From a virus: DNA of 29,946 bases. This document shows positions 24,468 to 29,874 of the stretch, one piece after another. The position numbers and the translations under genes were made by a program. Position 1 is the first letter of the stretch. The number at the start of each line of letters is the position of its first letter. Under the pieces are notes generated by a model. The model ran no database searches. It was not told the origin of the DNA and saw only the letters and a list, made by a program, of their open reading frames with translations. The stretch spans positions 1 through 29,946 of IMG/VR virus record IMGVR_UViG_3300034104_004079. The stretch is one strand, 5' to 3'.

Positions 24468-25094
24468 ATGTCATATACACCAGTAGTCTATTTTATATCA
24501 ACAGAGTACTTGAGAGCTCAAACTCCAATTGAAGATAATGTTGATGACACAAAACTAACACCGTACATCATTCAGGCTCAAGATACATACCTTCAAGAAG
24601 GGATTGGAGAGACTTTCTATGATAGATTGAAGGATGGTGTTAAGTTCAACAATTTAAATACGGATGAAGCAAATTTCATGAGAAACTTTGTCCAGCCGCA
24701 AATTGCGCAGTATGCTTTTTATTTAGCAATGCCATTCATCGCATTTAAAGCAACCAATAAGTCTGTATCAAAAGAATCAAGTGAGTACTCAGCACCTGCT
24801 GAACTTAGTGAATTGAAATTCTTAAGAAGTAATGTATTGGATATAGCTGAATTCTATAAGAGAAGAATGATCAAATATTTGTTGGATCACCCAAGTATGT
24901 TCCCTCAATATAACAATCCAAACTCTAAGGATAACATGCCGAAATCTATTCAGTCTTACTTTGGAGGGTTATATATGCCTTACGGATACACTAGAGGACT
25001 TGCACCGAATTATCTTGAACCTTATGGTACCATAACACCTTGTTGGGGATGTGGTGGTTATGTAGGAGGTTATAATGGAACAAACCCTTATTAA
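24468..25094 (+). CDS. Head-tail connector (adaptor) candidate
   Basis: 208 residues. The N-terminal two-thirds are helical (TKLTPYIIQAQDTYLQEGIG, MRNFVQPQIAQYAFYLAMPF), a layout like the adaptor proteins that sit under the portal and like the DUF6712-type proteins of Bacteroidetes phages. The C-terminal third is a Gly/Tyr/Pro-rich tail (WGCGGYVGGYNGTNPY). It follows the portal by one base, the standard place for a connector. No enzyme motif is present. Confidence 0.6.
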   Translation: MSYTPVVYFISTEYLRAQTPIEDNVDDTKLTPYIIQAQDTYLQEGIGETFYDRLKDGVKFNNLNTDEANFMRNFVQPQIAQYAFYLAMPFIAFKATNKSVSKESSEYSAPAELSELKFLRSNVLDIAEFYKRRMIKYLLDHPSMFPQYNNPNSKDNMPKSIQSYFGGLYMPYGYTRGLAPNYLEPYGTITPCWGCGGYVGGYNGTNPY

Positions 25095-25096
25095 TT

Positions 25097-25720
25097 ATGT
25101 GTGAGAATTTATATACATTTGAAGAATTATTGTATCATCCTAAATTGAGTGATGACTACAAAGTTCAATACTTTGAAGAGATGGTAAATGAAGATGTATT
25201 TTGTGACTGGTTTGAGTCATTAAATAATCTTGGTATTTCAATTTCTAACTTGGGAATTGATATTGCTGATTTAAACTCATTAGATTACATATGGGACATT
25301 AACGATGAAGATAAGGGTATTCCATCACAGACAACACAATTTGGCTCTCAGGAGCAATTTAGAGTGATCAATCTATATCGTTATATCTCAAGAGAATATG
25401 GACCTTCTTTTATTGGGCCAAATACAAGAAGATTTTGTAGAATGGTAGTATCAAGAACAAATAATTCTCTAATGAGATATGAAGATATAGTAAGATTGAA
25501 TTCACAAAACCCTGGTTTGGGTAAAGGTGGTTCAAACAGTTACTCAGTATTTGAATGGAGAGGTGGAGCAAACTGTAAACATATTTGGGTAAAATACAAG
25601 TATGATACAGAATCAAGAAGATTAATTGAAGCACCTGTTACAGAACAACCACGAAATGTTCAAGTAGATGGAATGGTACCATACGCAAATGGAACAAATA
25701 CTCCACCACCAAGAAACTAA
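25097..25720 (+). CDS. Minor head protein candidate with GGANCKHIW motif
   Basis: 207 residues. The first half is acidic (ISNLGIDIADLNSLDYIWDI), and the second half has PSFIGPNTRRFCRMVVSRTN and then YSVFEWRGGANCKHIWVKYK. The C-x-H-x-W motif with upstream GG resembles the C-terminal stretch of phage minor head proteins, where a GG-x-x-C-x-H-x-W pattern recurs. It is the last gene of the structural block and ends 12 bases before the hairpin of the strong terminator. Its place after portal and adaptor fits a head-closure or minor capsid role. Confidence 0.5.
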   Translation: MCENLYTFEELLYHPKLSDDYKVQYFEEMVNEDVFCDWFESLNNLGISISNLGIDIADLNSLDYIWDINDEDKGIPSQTTQFGSQEQFRVINLYRYISREYGPSFIGPNTRRFCRMVVSRTNNSLMRYEDIVRLNSQNPGLGKGGSNSYSVFEWRGGANCKHIWVKYKYDTESRRLIEAPVTEQPRNVQVDGMVPYANGTNTPPPRN

Positions 25721-25725
25721 AAGTT

Positions 25726-25760
25726 AAAAAAAAAAGGGACCGAATGGTCCCTTTATTGTT
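25726..25760. terminator. Bidirectional intrinsic terminator
   Basis: AAAGGGACC (25733-25741) and GGTCCCTTT (25746-25754) form a perfect nine-base stem with a GAAT loop. Forward transcripts meet TTTATTGTTT, and reverse transcripts meet a run of ten U from the A tract at 25726-25735. It separates the converging structural operon and sigma-like gene. Confidence 0.9.
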
Positions 25761-25829
25761 TCCCCCTCAATGATTTGAATTTGAGTGATATGACGAAGAG
25801 GGGAATAACCATGCCTGATATAAATATAC

Positions 25830-25904
25830 TTATTCTTCTTCATCTTGTAAAGTATCCTCATCAGCACAAGTCAAAATCATCCATAATAATTCTAATCTAT
25901 CCAT
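25830..25904 (-). CDS. Possible 24-residue protein overlapping the sigma-like gene end
   Basis: On the reverse strand, ATG (25904-25902) begins a frame MDRLELLWMILTCADEDTLQ ending in DEEE and TAA at 25832-25830. It overlaps the stop of the sigma-like gene by eight bases (ATGGATAG) and has an A-rich leader, so coupled translation is possible. It is amphipathic with an acidic end. Being so short, it may be a chance frame. Confidence 0.3.
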   Translation of the reverse strand: MDRLELLWMILTCADEDTLQDEEE

Positions 25905-26586
25905 TTTTCTTTTTTCTTTGAATTTTATGTAGTATCTCAACATAATAACCATCTGTTGACATTAACCCATCGTAGATGATTGAAGCAACTTGTCTTTTGG
26001 TGTGGTTATGTAGAAAAGCTTTCACATCTGAACTGGTATAACATGGGACTTGAATCCATTCTTTGTCTCTATGTTTAATTAAATATTTGACTTTTCTTCT
26101 TAAATCACCTTTCAATCTCATCACAATACCTTGTCTGATTCTCTTATATTGATCTGATGTTAATCCTAATTCTTCAATTACCTCATCTCTTTTGGTATTG
26201 GATAAGGTCAAAGCAATTAATTTCTTCTCAAGTTCATTATATTTCACAGCTTGAATTTTCTTCTCTACAACACTTTTAAGTTCGTTCTTATACTCCTCAT
26301 CATTTTTATAAGAAAGATCGTCCTCAATGTCCCATTTCATTTCTAATACTCTATTTTTTTCCTTATCTCTCTGGTAAGCTAAACAGTAATTTCTTAAAAT
26401 TTGGAAGGTATAACCTTTGATTTGACTGAAGTCATCGACAATAACTCCTTCATTTAATTTTTGTATTATCTTAACCCAAGTATCTTGTACTATATCTTGT
26501 CTTGAATTTGGTTCAATGAAATTACATTCCCTTATTCCTTGAACTAAACCATTTAATTGTTTTCTAACTTCTTCTAAAGATTCCAT
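25897..26586 (-). CDS. Phage-encoded RNA polymerase sigma-like factor
   Basis: 229 residues. About 28-80 resembles sigma-70 region 2: RQDIVQDTWVKIIQKLNEG followed by DDFSQIKGYTFQILRNYCLA matches the D/E-D-I-V-Q-D-T...L...I-K-G-Y...R-N pattern of ECF-type factors. About 105-165 resembles region 4, with a helix-turn-helix KRDEVIEELGLTSDQYKRIR. A further 60 residues (about 166-229: KEWIQVPCYTSSDVKAFLHN, KRQVASIIYDGLMSTDGYYV) are not part of an ordinary ECF factor and could be a second DNA-binding domain. It probably redirects host polymerase to phage promoters. It is transcribed away from the forward early genes, from a 307-bp shared control region, and ends before a bidirectional terminator. 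Confidence 0.72.
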   Translation of the reverse strand: MESLEEVRKQLNGLVQGIRECNFIEPNSRQDIVQDTWVKIIQKLNEGVIVDDFSQIKGYTFQILRNYCLAYQRDKEKNRVLEMKWDIEDDLSYKNDEEYKNELKSVVEKKIQAVKYNELEKKLIALTLSNTKRDEVIEELGLTSDQYKRIRQGIVMRLKGDLRRKVKYLIKHRDKEWIQVPCYTSSDVKAFLHNHTKRQVASIIYDGLMSTDGYYVEILHKIQRKKKNG

Positions 26587-26637
26587 AGATTAAGTATAAG
26601 CTAGTAATTTAAATTTTCTATTTTTAGGTCAGATAAG

Positions 26638-26676
26638 TTAAGTCACCCCCCTACCCCCTATAGAGAAATGACTTAA
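26638..26676. repeat. Inverted repeat TTAAGTCA / TGACTTAA, operator candidate
   Basis: Perfect eight-base arms at 26638-26645 and 26669-26676, 31 bases apart (start to start), about three helical turns. The spacer includes the C-rich block CCCCCCTACCCCC. It lies 52 bases upstream of the sigma-like gene's start, a suitable place for a repressor or autoregulatory site. It could also form an RNA hairpin. Confidence 0.55.
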
Positions 26677-26821
26677 ACCTAACCTTCTATTTTCGAGGCT
26701 GATTGTTGTTATAAGTCGTAGAAGAACAGAGCAATCATTTAACAGGATTTTGTAAGGTTATATCCCTCCTTTACATGCAATTGCCCTCTCAAATTCTTTT
26801 AATAAATACAAACAATTTTTC

Positions 26822-26853
26822 AAAAGTTCAAGTGATTTTAAAAAAAAGTTCAA
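26822..26853. repeat. Direct repeat AAAAGTTCAA, two copies 22 bp apart
   Basis: Copies at 26822-26831 and 26844-26853. A start-to-start distance of 22 bp is two helical turns, which would put two bound protomers on the same face of the DNA. It lies 40-72 bases upstream of the first forward early gene. Candidate activator or sigma-linked site; function is inferred from spacing only. Confidence 0.45.
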
Positions 26854-26880
26854 ACAATACAAAATTTTTAACTATAGAGT

Positions 26881-26888
26881 TATATTTA
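26881..26888 (+). promoter_or_regulatory. TATATTTA, possible -7 promoter element
   Basis: One mismatch from the Bacteroidetes TAnnTTTG box, five bases before the ATG at 26894. The same octamer occurs at 28247-28254 and 1658-1665, all in gaps before genes. In DNA this A/T-rich it could be chance. Confidence 0.25.
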
Positions 26889-26893
26889 TAATT

Positions 26894-27163
26894 ATGGAAC
26901 ATGAAATCATAGACCAAATTGTTCAATCATTAGAGACTTGGAATGAGAACCCAGAATCAGTTGGAGAAGAAGTCAGAGCAATGAGAGAATCGATCTATGA
27001 GAAATCCTTAGATGATGACGACGAACTCCTATACTCAATCTATCATATTATAGAATTGTATTCAGACGACTATGAATTGGGAAGGGCCATTAGAAGGATT
27101 TATATACCGTTAAAAGTAATGCTTAATGATAAGGGATCTCCTGAAGGAAATAACAACGCCTAA
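26894..27163 (+). CDS. Acidic small protein, first gene of the forward control operon
   Basis: 89 residues, strongly acidic and helical (IVQSLETWNENPESVGEEVR, SLDDDDELLYSIYHIIELYS), with a basic patch near 64-74 (GRAIRRIYIPLKVML). No known family recognised. It overlaps the following sigma-like gene by 38 bases in another frame, so translation of the two is probably coupled. As the first gene after the divergent control region and so likely early, an anti-host or sigma-partner role is conceivable but unsupported by motif. Confidence 0.6.
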   Translation: MEHEIIDQIVQSLETWNENPESVGEEVRAMRESIYEKSLDDDDELLYSIYHIIELYSDDYELGRAIRRIYIPLKVMLNDKGSPEGNNNA

Positions 27164-27653
27164 CTCAATATTTGACGAAATAATCGATAATATTATTCGA
27201 CCAAACTTTCATCTTAAACCAGAGTTGATTAGTGAAATAGCAATTTCATTTTTGGAGAATGAGAAAAAAGTTGATGAGGTAATCAAACAGGGATACTTTT
27301 TATATTACTTCATCAGAACAGTTAAAAACAATGTCCACTCCAACACCAGTCCATTTTATAAGAATACCGTCATTAGAGATCATATCTACTACGATAATTT
27401 AGAAATAATAGATGAAGATGAGATTGACTACAAAAGTGAACGAGAGGTCAAGTATTTGCAAATAGACAAAGCCTACACCAAGATCCCCAAAACATATTTT
27501 CAAGAGTTCGTCTGGCAAGAGTATTATTCAAAGGGGAAAACATACAGACAAATAGCAAAAGAAAATGACAATGTATTCTCACATTGTTTGGTATTCCACG
27601 AGGTATCAAAAATCAAAAAAATATTAATCCAATCATTAGACAAATCAAAATAA
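27126..27653 (+). CDS. Second sigma-like protein (divergent)
   Basis: 175 residues. About 30-80 resembles sigma region 2: LKPELISEIAISFLENEKKV, then GYFLYYFIRTVKNNVHSNTS and PFYKN, a pattern I know from sigma-like proteins of Bacteroidetes phages and mobile elements where a K-N-x-x-H/R-S-x-T-S-P-F-Y/H-K segment follows region 2. About 125-168 is a region 4-like helix-turn-helix, GKTYRQIAKENDNVFSHCLV. The acidic link between them (IIDEDEIDYKSE) is short. It differs from the sigma-like protein on the other strand, so the phage carries two transcription-initiation candidates. The start lies within the preceding gene. Confidence 0.6.
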   Translation: MIRDLLKEITTPNSIFDEIIDNIIRPNFHLKPELISEIAISFLENEKKVDEVIKQGYFLYYFIRTVKNNVHSNTSPFYKNTVIRDHIYYDNLEIIDEDEIDYKSEREVKYLQIDKAYTKIPKTYFQEFVWQEYYSKGKTYRQIAKENDNVFSHCLVFHEVSKIKKILIQSLDKSK

Positions 27654-27661
27654 AATCTCTA

Positions 27662-27681
27662 TAATTGTAGTATAACAATTA
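27662..27681. repeat. Perfect inverted repeat TAATTGT / ACAATTA
   Basis: Seven-base arms (27662-27668 and 27675-27681) around AGTATA, in the 39-base gap between the second sigma-like gene and the next gene, ending 11 bases before its ATG. Candidate operator or short RNA hairpin. Confidence 0.4.
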
Positions 27682-27692
27682 ATACGAGTGAT

Positions 27693-27929
27693 ATGTGTTT
27701 AGTAGACAACTTTTATGAAGATTTATTCTTGGATCTTGAATATCAAGAATGGTTAAGAGACAACCAACAAAGAGCAAAAGCTGAATGGGATTATGAATAC
27801 CAAATGCAGCAAGAAGCTTATAACATAATGGCTAAACAACACTTCCAAGACTTGGAGAAGTTTGAAACAGCTATGTTAGAAAAAGAATATAGAACCATTG
27901 AAGAATGGGAAGATTTACAAACAGCTTAA
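27693..27929 (+). CDS. Small helical protein of unknown function
   Basis: 78 residues, rich in Glu, Gln, Trp and Tyr, and almost entirely helical (YQEWLRDNQQRAKAEWDYEY, FETAMLEKEYRTIEEWEDL). No family recognised. It has no membrane segment. It follows the palindromic gap and precedes another small gene by 12 bases with an A/T-rich leader, so it belongs to the forward control operon. Confidence 0.6.
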   Translation: MCLVDNFYEDLFLDLEYQEWLRDNQQRAKAEWDYEYQMQQEAYNIMAKQHFQDLEKFETAMLEKEYRTIEEWEDLQTA

Positions 27930-27941
27930 AATATAATAATT

Positions 27942-28154
27942 ATGCCACAGACAACACAACAACAAATCGCAACACAGTCAAATCTTAAACTTGTAGTAGA
28001 GTATATGAACTCTTGTAACAAATGTTTGAGTTTAGTAGAAGTAATCCAAATCACAACAGTCTTAAATGACTTTGTTGAAAATGGATATTCAAAATCTTTA
28101 TCAGATCGTTTTGATAAAATTGATCAAATCATTTTTGATAGAAAGCCAGAGTAA
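27942..28154 (+). CDS. Small protein of unknown function with a single CxxC
   Basis: 70 residues. Gln/Thr-rich start (MPQTTQQQIATQ), then a helical body with one CNKC pair and a C-terminal SDRFDKIDQIIFDRKPE. One CxxC alone is not enough for a zinc site unless it dimerises. Its leader AATATAATAATT is typical for this genome. It is the last gene before the G6/C6 hairpin. Confidence 0.55.
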   Translation: MPQTTQQQIATQSNLKLVVEYMNSCNKCLSLVEVIQITTVLNDFVENGYSKSLSDRFDKIDQIIFDRKPE

Positions 28155-28167
28155 TTTTTAATGATAG

Positions 28168-28213
28168 ATGGGGGGAGTTCTTTTTTTTATTTTCCGTACT
28201 ATATTCCCCCCAT
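28168..28213 (+). other. Long-loop hairpin with G6/C6 stem
   Basis: ATGGGGGGA (28168-28176) and TCCCCCCAT (28205-28213) are perfect nine-base arms with six G-C pairs in a very A/T-rich genome, separated by a 28-base T-rich loop. No T tract follows the second arm, so it is not an ordinary terminator. It may be an mRNA processing or stabilising element, an antiterminator/attenuator, a protein-binding site or a replication-related structure. It lies in the 117-base gap between two small genes. G/C homopolymer blocks of similar type occur at 26646-26658. Confidence 0.55.
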
Positions 28214-28246
28214 TCTTTACATCTTCACAACAAATTCAATGTATCG

Positions 28247-28254
28247 TATATTTA
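28247..28254 (+). promoter_or_regulatory. TATATTTA, possible -7 promoter element
   Basis: Same octamer as at 26881-26888, here 17 bases before the ATG at 28272 and downstream of the G6/C6 hairpin. It could start a separate transcript for the packaging genes. No clear -33 box is seen. Confidence 0.3.
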
Positions 28255-28271
28255 TTTAAAAAACACAATAT

Positions 28272-28604
28272 ATGATAACACAAGCATATTACGACAAAAT
28301 GAATTATTTTGTCAATTTAAGAAGATTTACACCAGATGATGCAAAAGAGATGGAAGCAGCAATTAGAATGACTTTCAATCCAACATTTACGGTATGTACA
28401 CATTGTAGAGCAGCACTCCAACATGCTCAGTTAATGATCAAGAACTGGTTGTCAACACAAGAAATTATCGAGAACATAAAACCAATGGTAGAGACTGAAG
28501 AGCCTCTATTTGACATGCCAATCCCTGAGACAGATGTTGATGTTGAAGAAGCAACAAAACAGGGATGTTCAAAATGTCGTAAGAGAAAACAAAACAAAGG
28601 ATAA
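28272..28604 (+). CDS. Four-cysteine (zinc-binding) protein of unknown function
   Basis: 110 residues. The N-terminal half is helical (FTPDDAKEMEAAIRMTFNPT) and leads into VCTHCRAALQHAQLM with Cys 42 and 45. The C-terminus has GCSKCRKRKQNKG with Cys 99 and 102. Two CxxC pairs about 54 residues apart could bind one zinc ion. A Pro/Glu-rich linker lies between (ETEEPLFDMPIPETDVDVEE). The basic end suggests nucleic-acid contact. No known family recognised. The stop overlaps the next start (TAATG), so it is coupled to the GIY-YIG gene and is the first gene of the packaging block. Confidence 0.6.
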   Translation: MITQAYYDKMNYFVNLRRFTPDDAKEMEAAIRMTFNPTFTVCTHCRAALQHAQLMIKNWLSTQEIIENIKPMVETEEPLFDMPIPETDVDVEEATKQGCSKCRKRKQNKG

Positions 28605-29101
28605 TGAAAAAACCAAATTGGGATATTATTTTTACACCTGAAGAAGCAAAAAGAAGATATGACTTATGTTTGATTGCTATTGAGAAGTTATTAGGTCTAA
28701 ATGAACCTAATGTCAAAGATATGTTGGCAATCGCTTCTAAAAGGACTTGGGATGAATATGTCTATACGGTTAATTTAATTGAATCCGCAAAATACTATCT
28801 AAAGTTTTTTCAAAAAAATGATTTAGATTTTCTATACTTACTATATTCAAAAGATTTGGATTTATACAAAATAGGAATTACAAACGATATTGAAGTAAGG
28901 ATTAAATCAATTAAAACTGAAATGAAGATAAAACATTTAGATGTTATATTTCTTATACCTGAATTATCACACTACGAAAAAATCTTACATAATAAATTCA
29001 ATCATTTAAATGTGCCAGTAAAAAGAAAAAGAAATCATAGAGAATGGTTTAATTATAGTGATGAAATCATAAAAGAATTTAAACAATTACAAAATGGCTA
29101 A
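28604..29101 (+). CDS. GIY-YIG superfamily (T5orf172/Mug113-like) protein
   Basis: 165 residues. About 76-150 carries the GIY-YIG pattern in its T5orf172 form: FLYLLYS (77-82), then LYKIGIT (87-93), Arg 99 in EVRIKSI, a metal-binding Glu at 125 (HYEKILHNKF) and REWF (146-149). These are the residues expected of an active nuclease core. The first 70 residues form a separate helical domain (TPEEAKRRYDLCLIAIEKLL) not belonging to that family, perhaps for DNA or partner binding. It overlaps the small terminase gene by eight bases. It could be a free-standing homing-type nuclease, or a nuclease used in genome processing or packaging; the overlaps favour an integrated role. Confidence 0.75.
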   Translation: MKKPNWDIIFTPEEAKRRYDLCLIAIEKLLGLNEPNVKDMLAIASKRTWDEYVYTVNLIESAKYYLKFFQKNDLDFLYLLYSKDLDLYKIGITNDIEVRIKSIKTEMKIKHLDVIFLIPELSHYEKILHNKFNHLNVPVKRKRNHREWFNYSDEIIKEFKQLQNG

Positions 29102-29468
29102 GAAAAAGAATCCTGGTGGAAGACCAGTAATTTGGACTGAAGAAAAAGTCCTACAACTTGGGGAAGAACTAATTGAATGGTTAAAAGCTAGTGAGGATAA
29201 TGTTTGGTTTGAGAGGTTTTTATATGAGGTTAAAGATCTATATCCTCAATTTATTTCAGAAATGAAAGATAAATACCCAAAGTTTGCCGAACTTATAAAA
29301 AGAGCTAAGAAAATCCAAGAGAGTAAAATTGTTGATGGGACATTCAAACACAATATAAATGCTACAATGGCAATATTCGTATTGAAAAATCACTATCAAT
29401 ATACCGATAAACAACAAACTGAAATAACAATATCAGAACAACCATTATTACCCGATGACGAAATTTGA
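29094..29468 (+). CDS. terS: Terminase small subunit
   Basis: 124 residues. The start KKKNPGGRPVIWTEEKVLQL is a typical small-terminase or DNA-packaging protein opening (G-R-P then helix-turn-helix). It is followed by long helices (WFERFLYEVKDLYPQFISEM, YPKFAELIKRAKKIQESKIV), then NINATMAIFVLKNHYQYTDK, the segment found near the end of many TerS proteins where N-x-x-M-x-I-F-x-L-K-N leads to a W/Y-x-D motif. TerS recognises the packaging site and hands DNA to TerL. It is separated from terL only by the metallopeptidase gene, which it overlaps by 14 bases, and ends with TGA. Confidence 0.85.
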   Translation: MAKKKNPGGRPVIWTEEKVLQLGEELIEWLKASEDNVWFERFLYEVKDLYPQFISEMKDKYPKFAELIKRAKKIQESKIVDGTFKHNINATMAIFVLKNHYQYTDKQQTEITISEQPLLPDDEI

Positions 29469-29874
29469 ATTTGATAGCTACCACTTATTATTGAGTGATG
29501 ACCCATGTAGTATATTTGAATACTACGAAGAAGCTAAACTATGTGGTTTGGATTATCACGATTGTATCTTTAGAGAGAACACACCTGAGGATAGTTATCT
29601 TGCAGGATTATGTAATATGATACCATATTCAAAAGATAAACAATTCGTTTTCATTAACACCTTGAAATGTACTGATGATTTATCTACAATTCTTTTGATC
29701 AACCATGAACTAATGCATCACTCGTTGTATCTACATACCTACAATTTACACAGAGAAGAAGAGATCATTAGTTGGGCAGAACAAGAGACAAGAAAAGTAT
29801 ACGAGATAATTAAAAATGAATTACAAGCAAACAACAGCTCTGAAGAAGATAAGAGCTCTGAAGAAACGAATTAA
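29455..29874 (+). CDS. Putative HExxH zinc metallopeptidase between the terminase genes
   Basis: 139 residues. INHELMHHS gives a full zinc-peptidase HExxH site (H84, E85, H88). Glu residues at 101-103 (REEEIISWAEQ), 13-15 residues further on, could supply the third ligand in the gluzincin style, as in small M78/IrrE-like or SprT-like proteins. The first 60 residues are not a recognised domain. The C-terminus (NSSEEDKSSEETN) is acidic and disordered and is encoded in the part that overlaps the terL start by 59 bases. No signal peptide is present, so it acts in the cytoplasm. Substrate unknown: possibly a host regulator, a terminase partner or a scaffold-like protein. Confidence 0.7.
   Translation: MTKFEFDSYHLLLSDDPCSIFEYYEEAKLCGLDYHDCIFRENTPEDSYLAGLCNMIPYSKDKQFVFINTLKCTDDLSTILLINHELMHHSLYLHTYNLHREEEIISWAEQETRKVYEIIKNELQANNSSEEDKSSEETN

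Larger units (their letters stand above)
26587..26893. promoter_or_regulatory. Divergent intergenic control region
   Basis: This 307-bp gap lies between the reverse sigma-like gene and the forward early genes and holds no convincing gene. It contains an eight-base inverted repeat (26638-26676), a six-base inverted repeat TGATTG/CAATCA (26700-26705 and 26732-26737), an imperfect hairpin GTAAGG/CCTTTAC (26752-26774), a C-rich block at 26646-26658, a ten-base direct repeat (26822-26853), and TATATTTA at 26881-26888 just before the forward ATG. Promoters for both directions must lie here, but I cannot place them with certainty. Confidence 0.75.

Noticed and set aside
26646-26663. G-quadruplex on the reverse strand
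   Set aside because: Only two G runs (five and six) are present within a short distance, so a standard four-run quadruplex is not supported.
26700-26800. tRNA-like gene in the control region
   Set aside because: I tried to fold acceptor, anticodon and T arms; only isolated short stems form and there is no TTC-type T loop in the right place.
26775-26891. 38-codon forward frame in the divergent control region
   Set aside because: It runs over the direct repeat and A/T-rich promoter DNA, has Ile/Leu/Asn/Lys-only bias and no good leader; probably chance.
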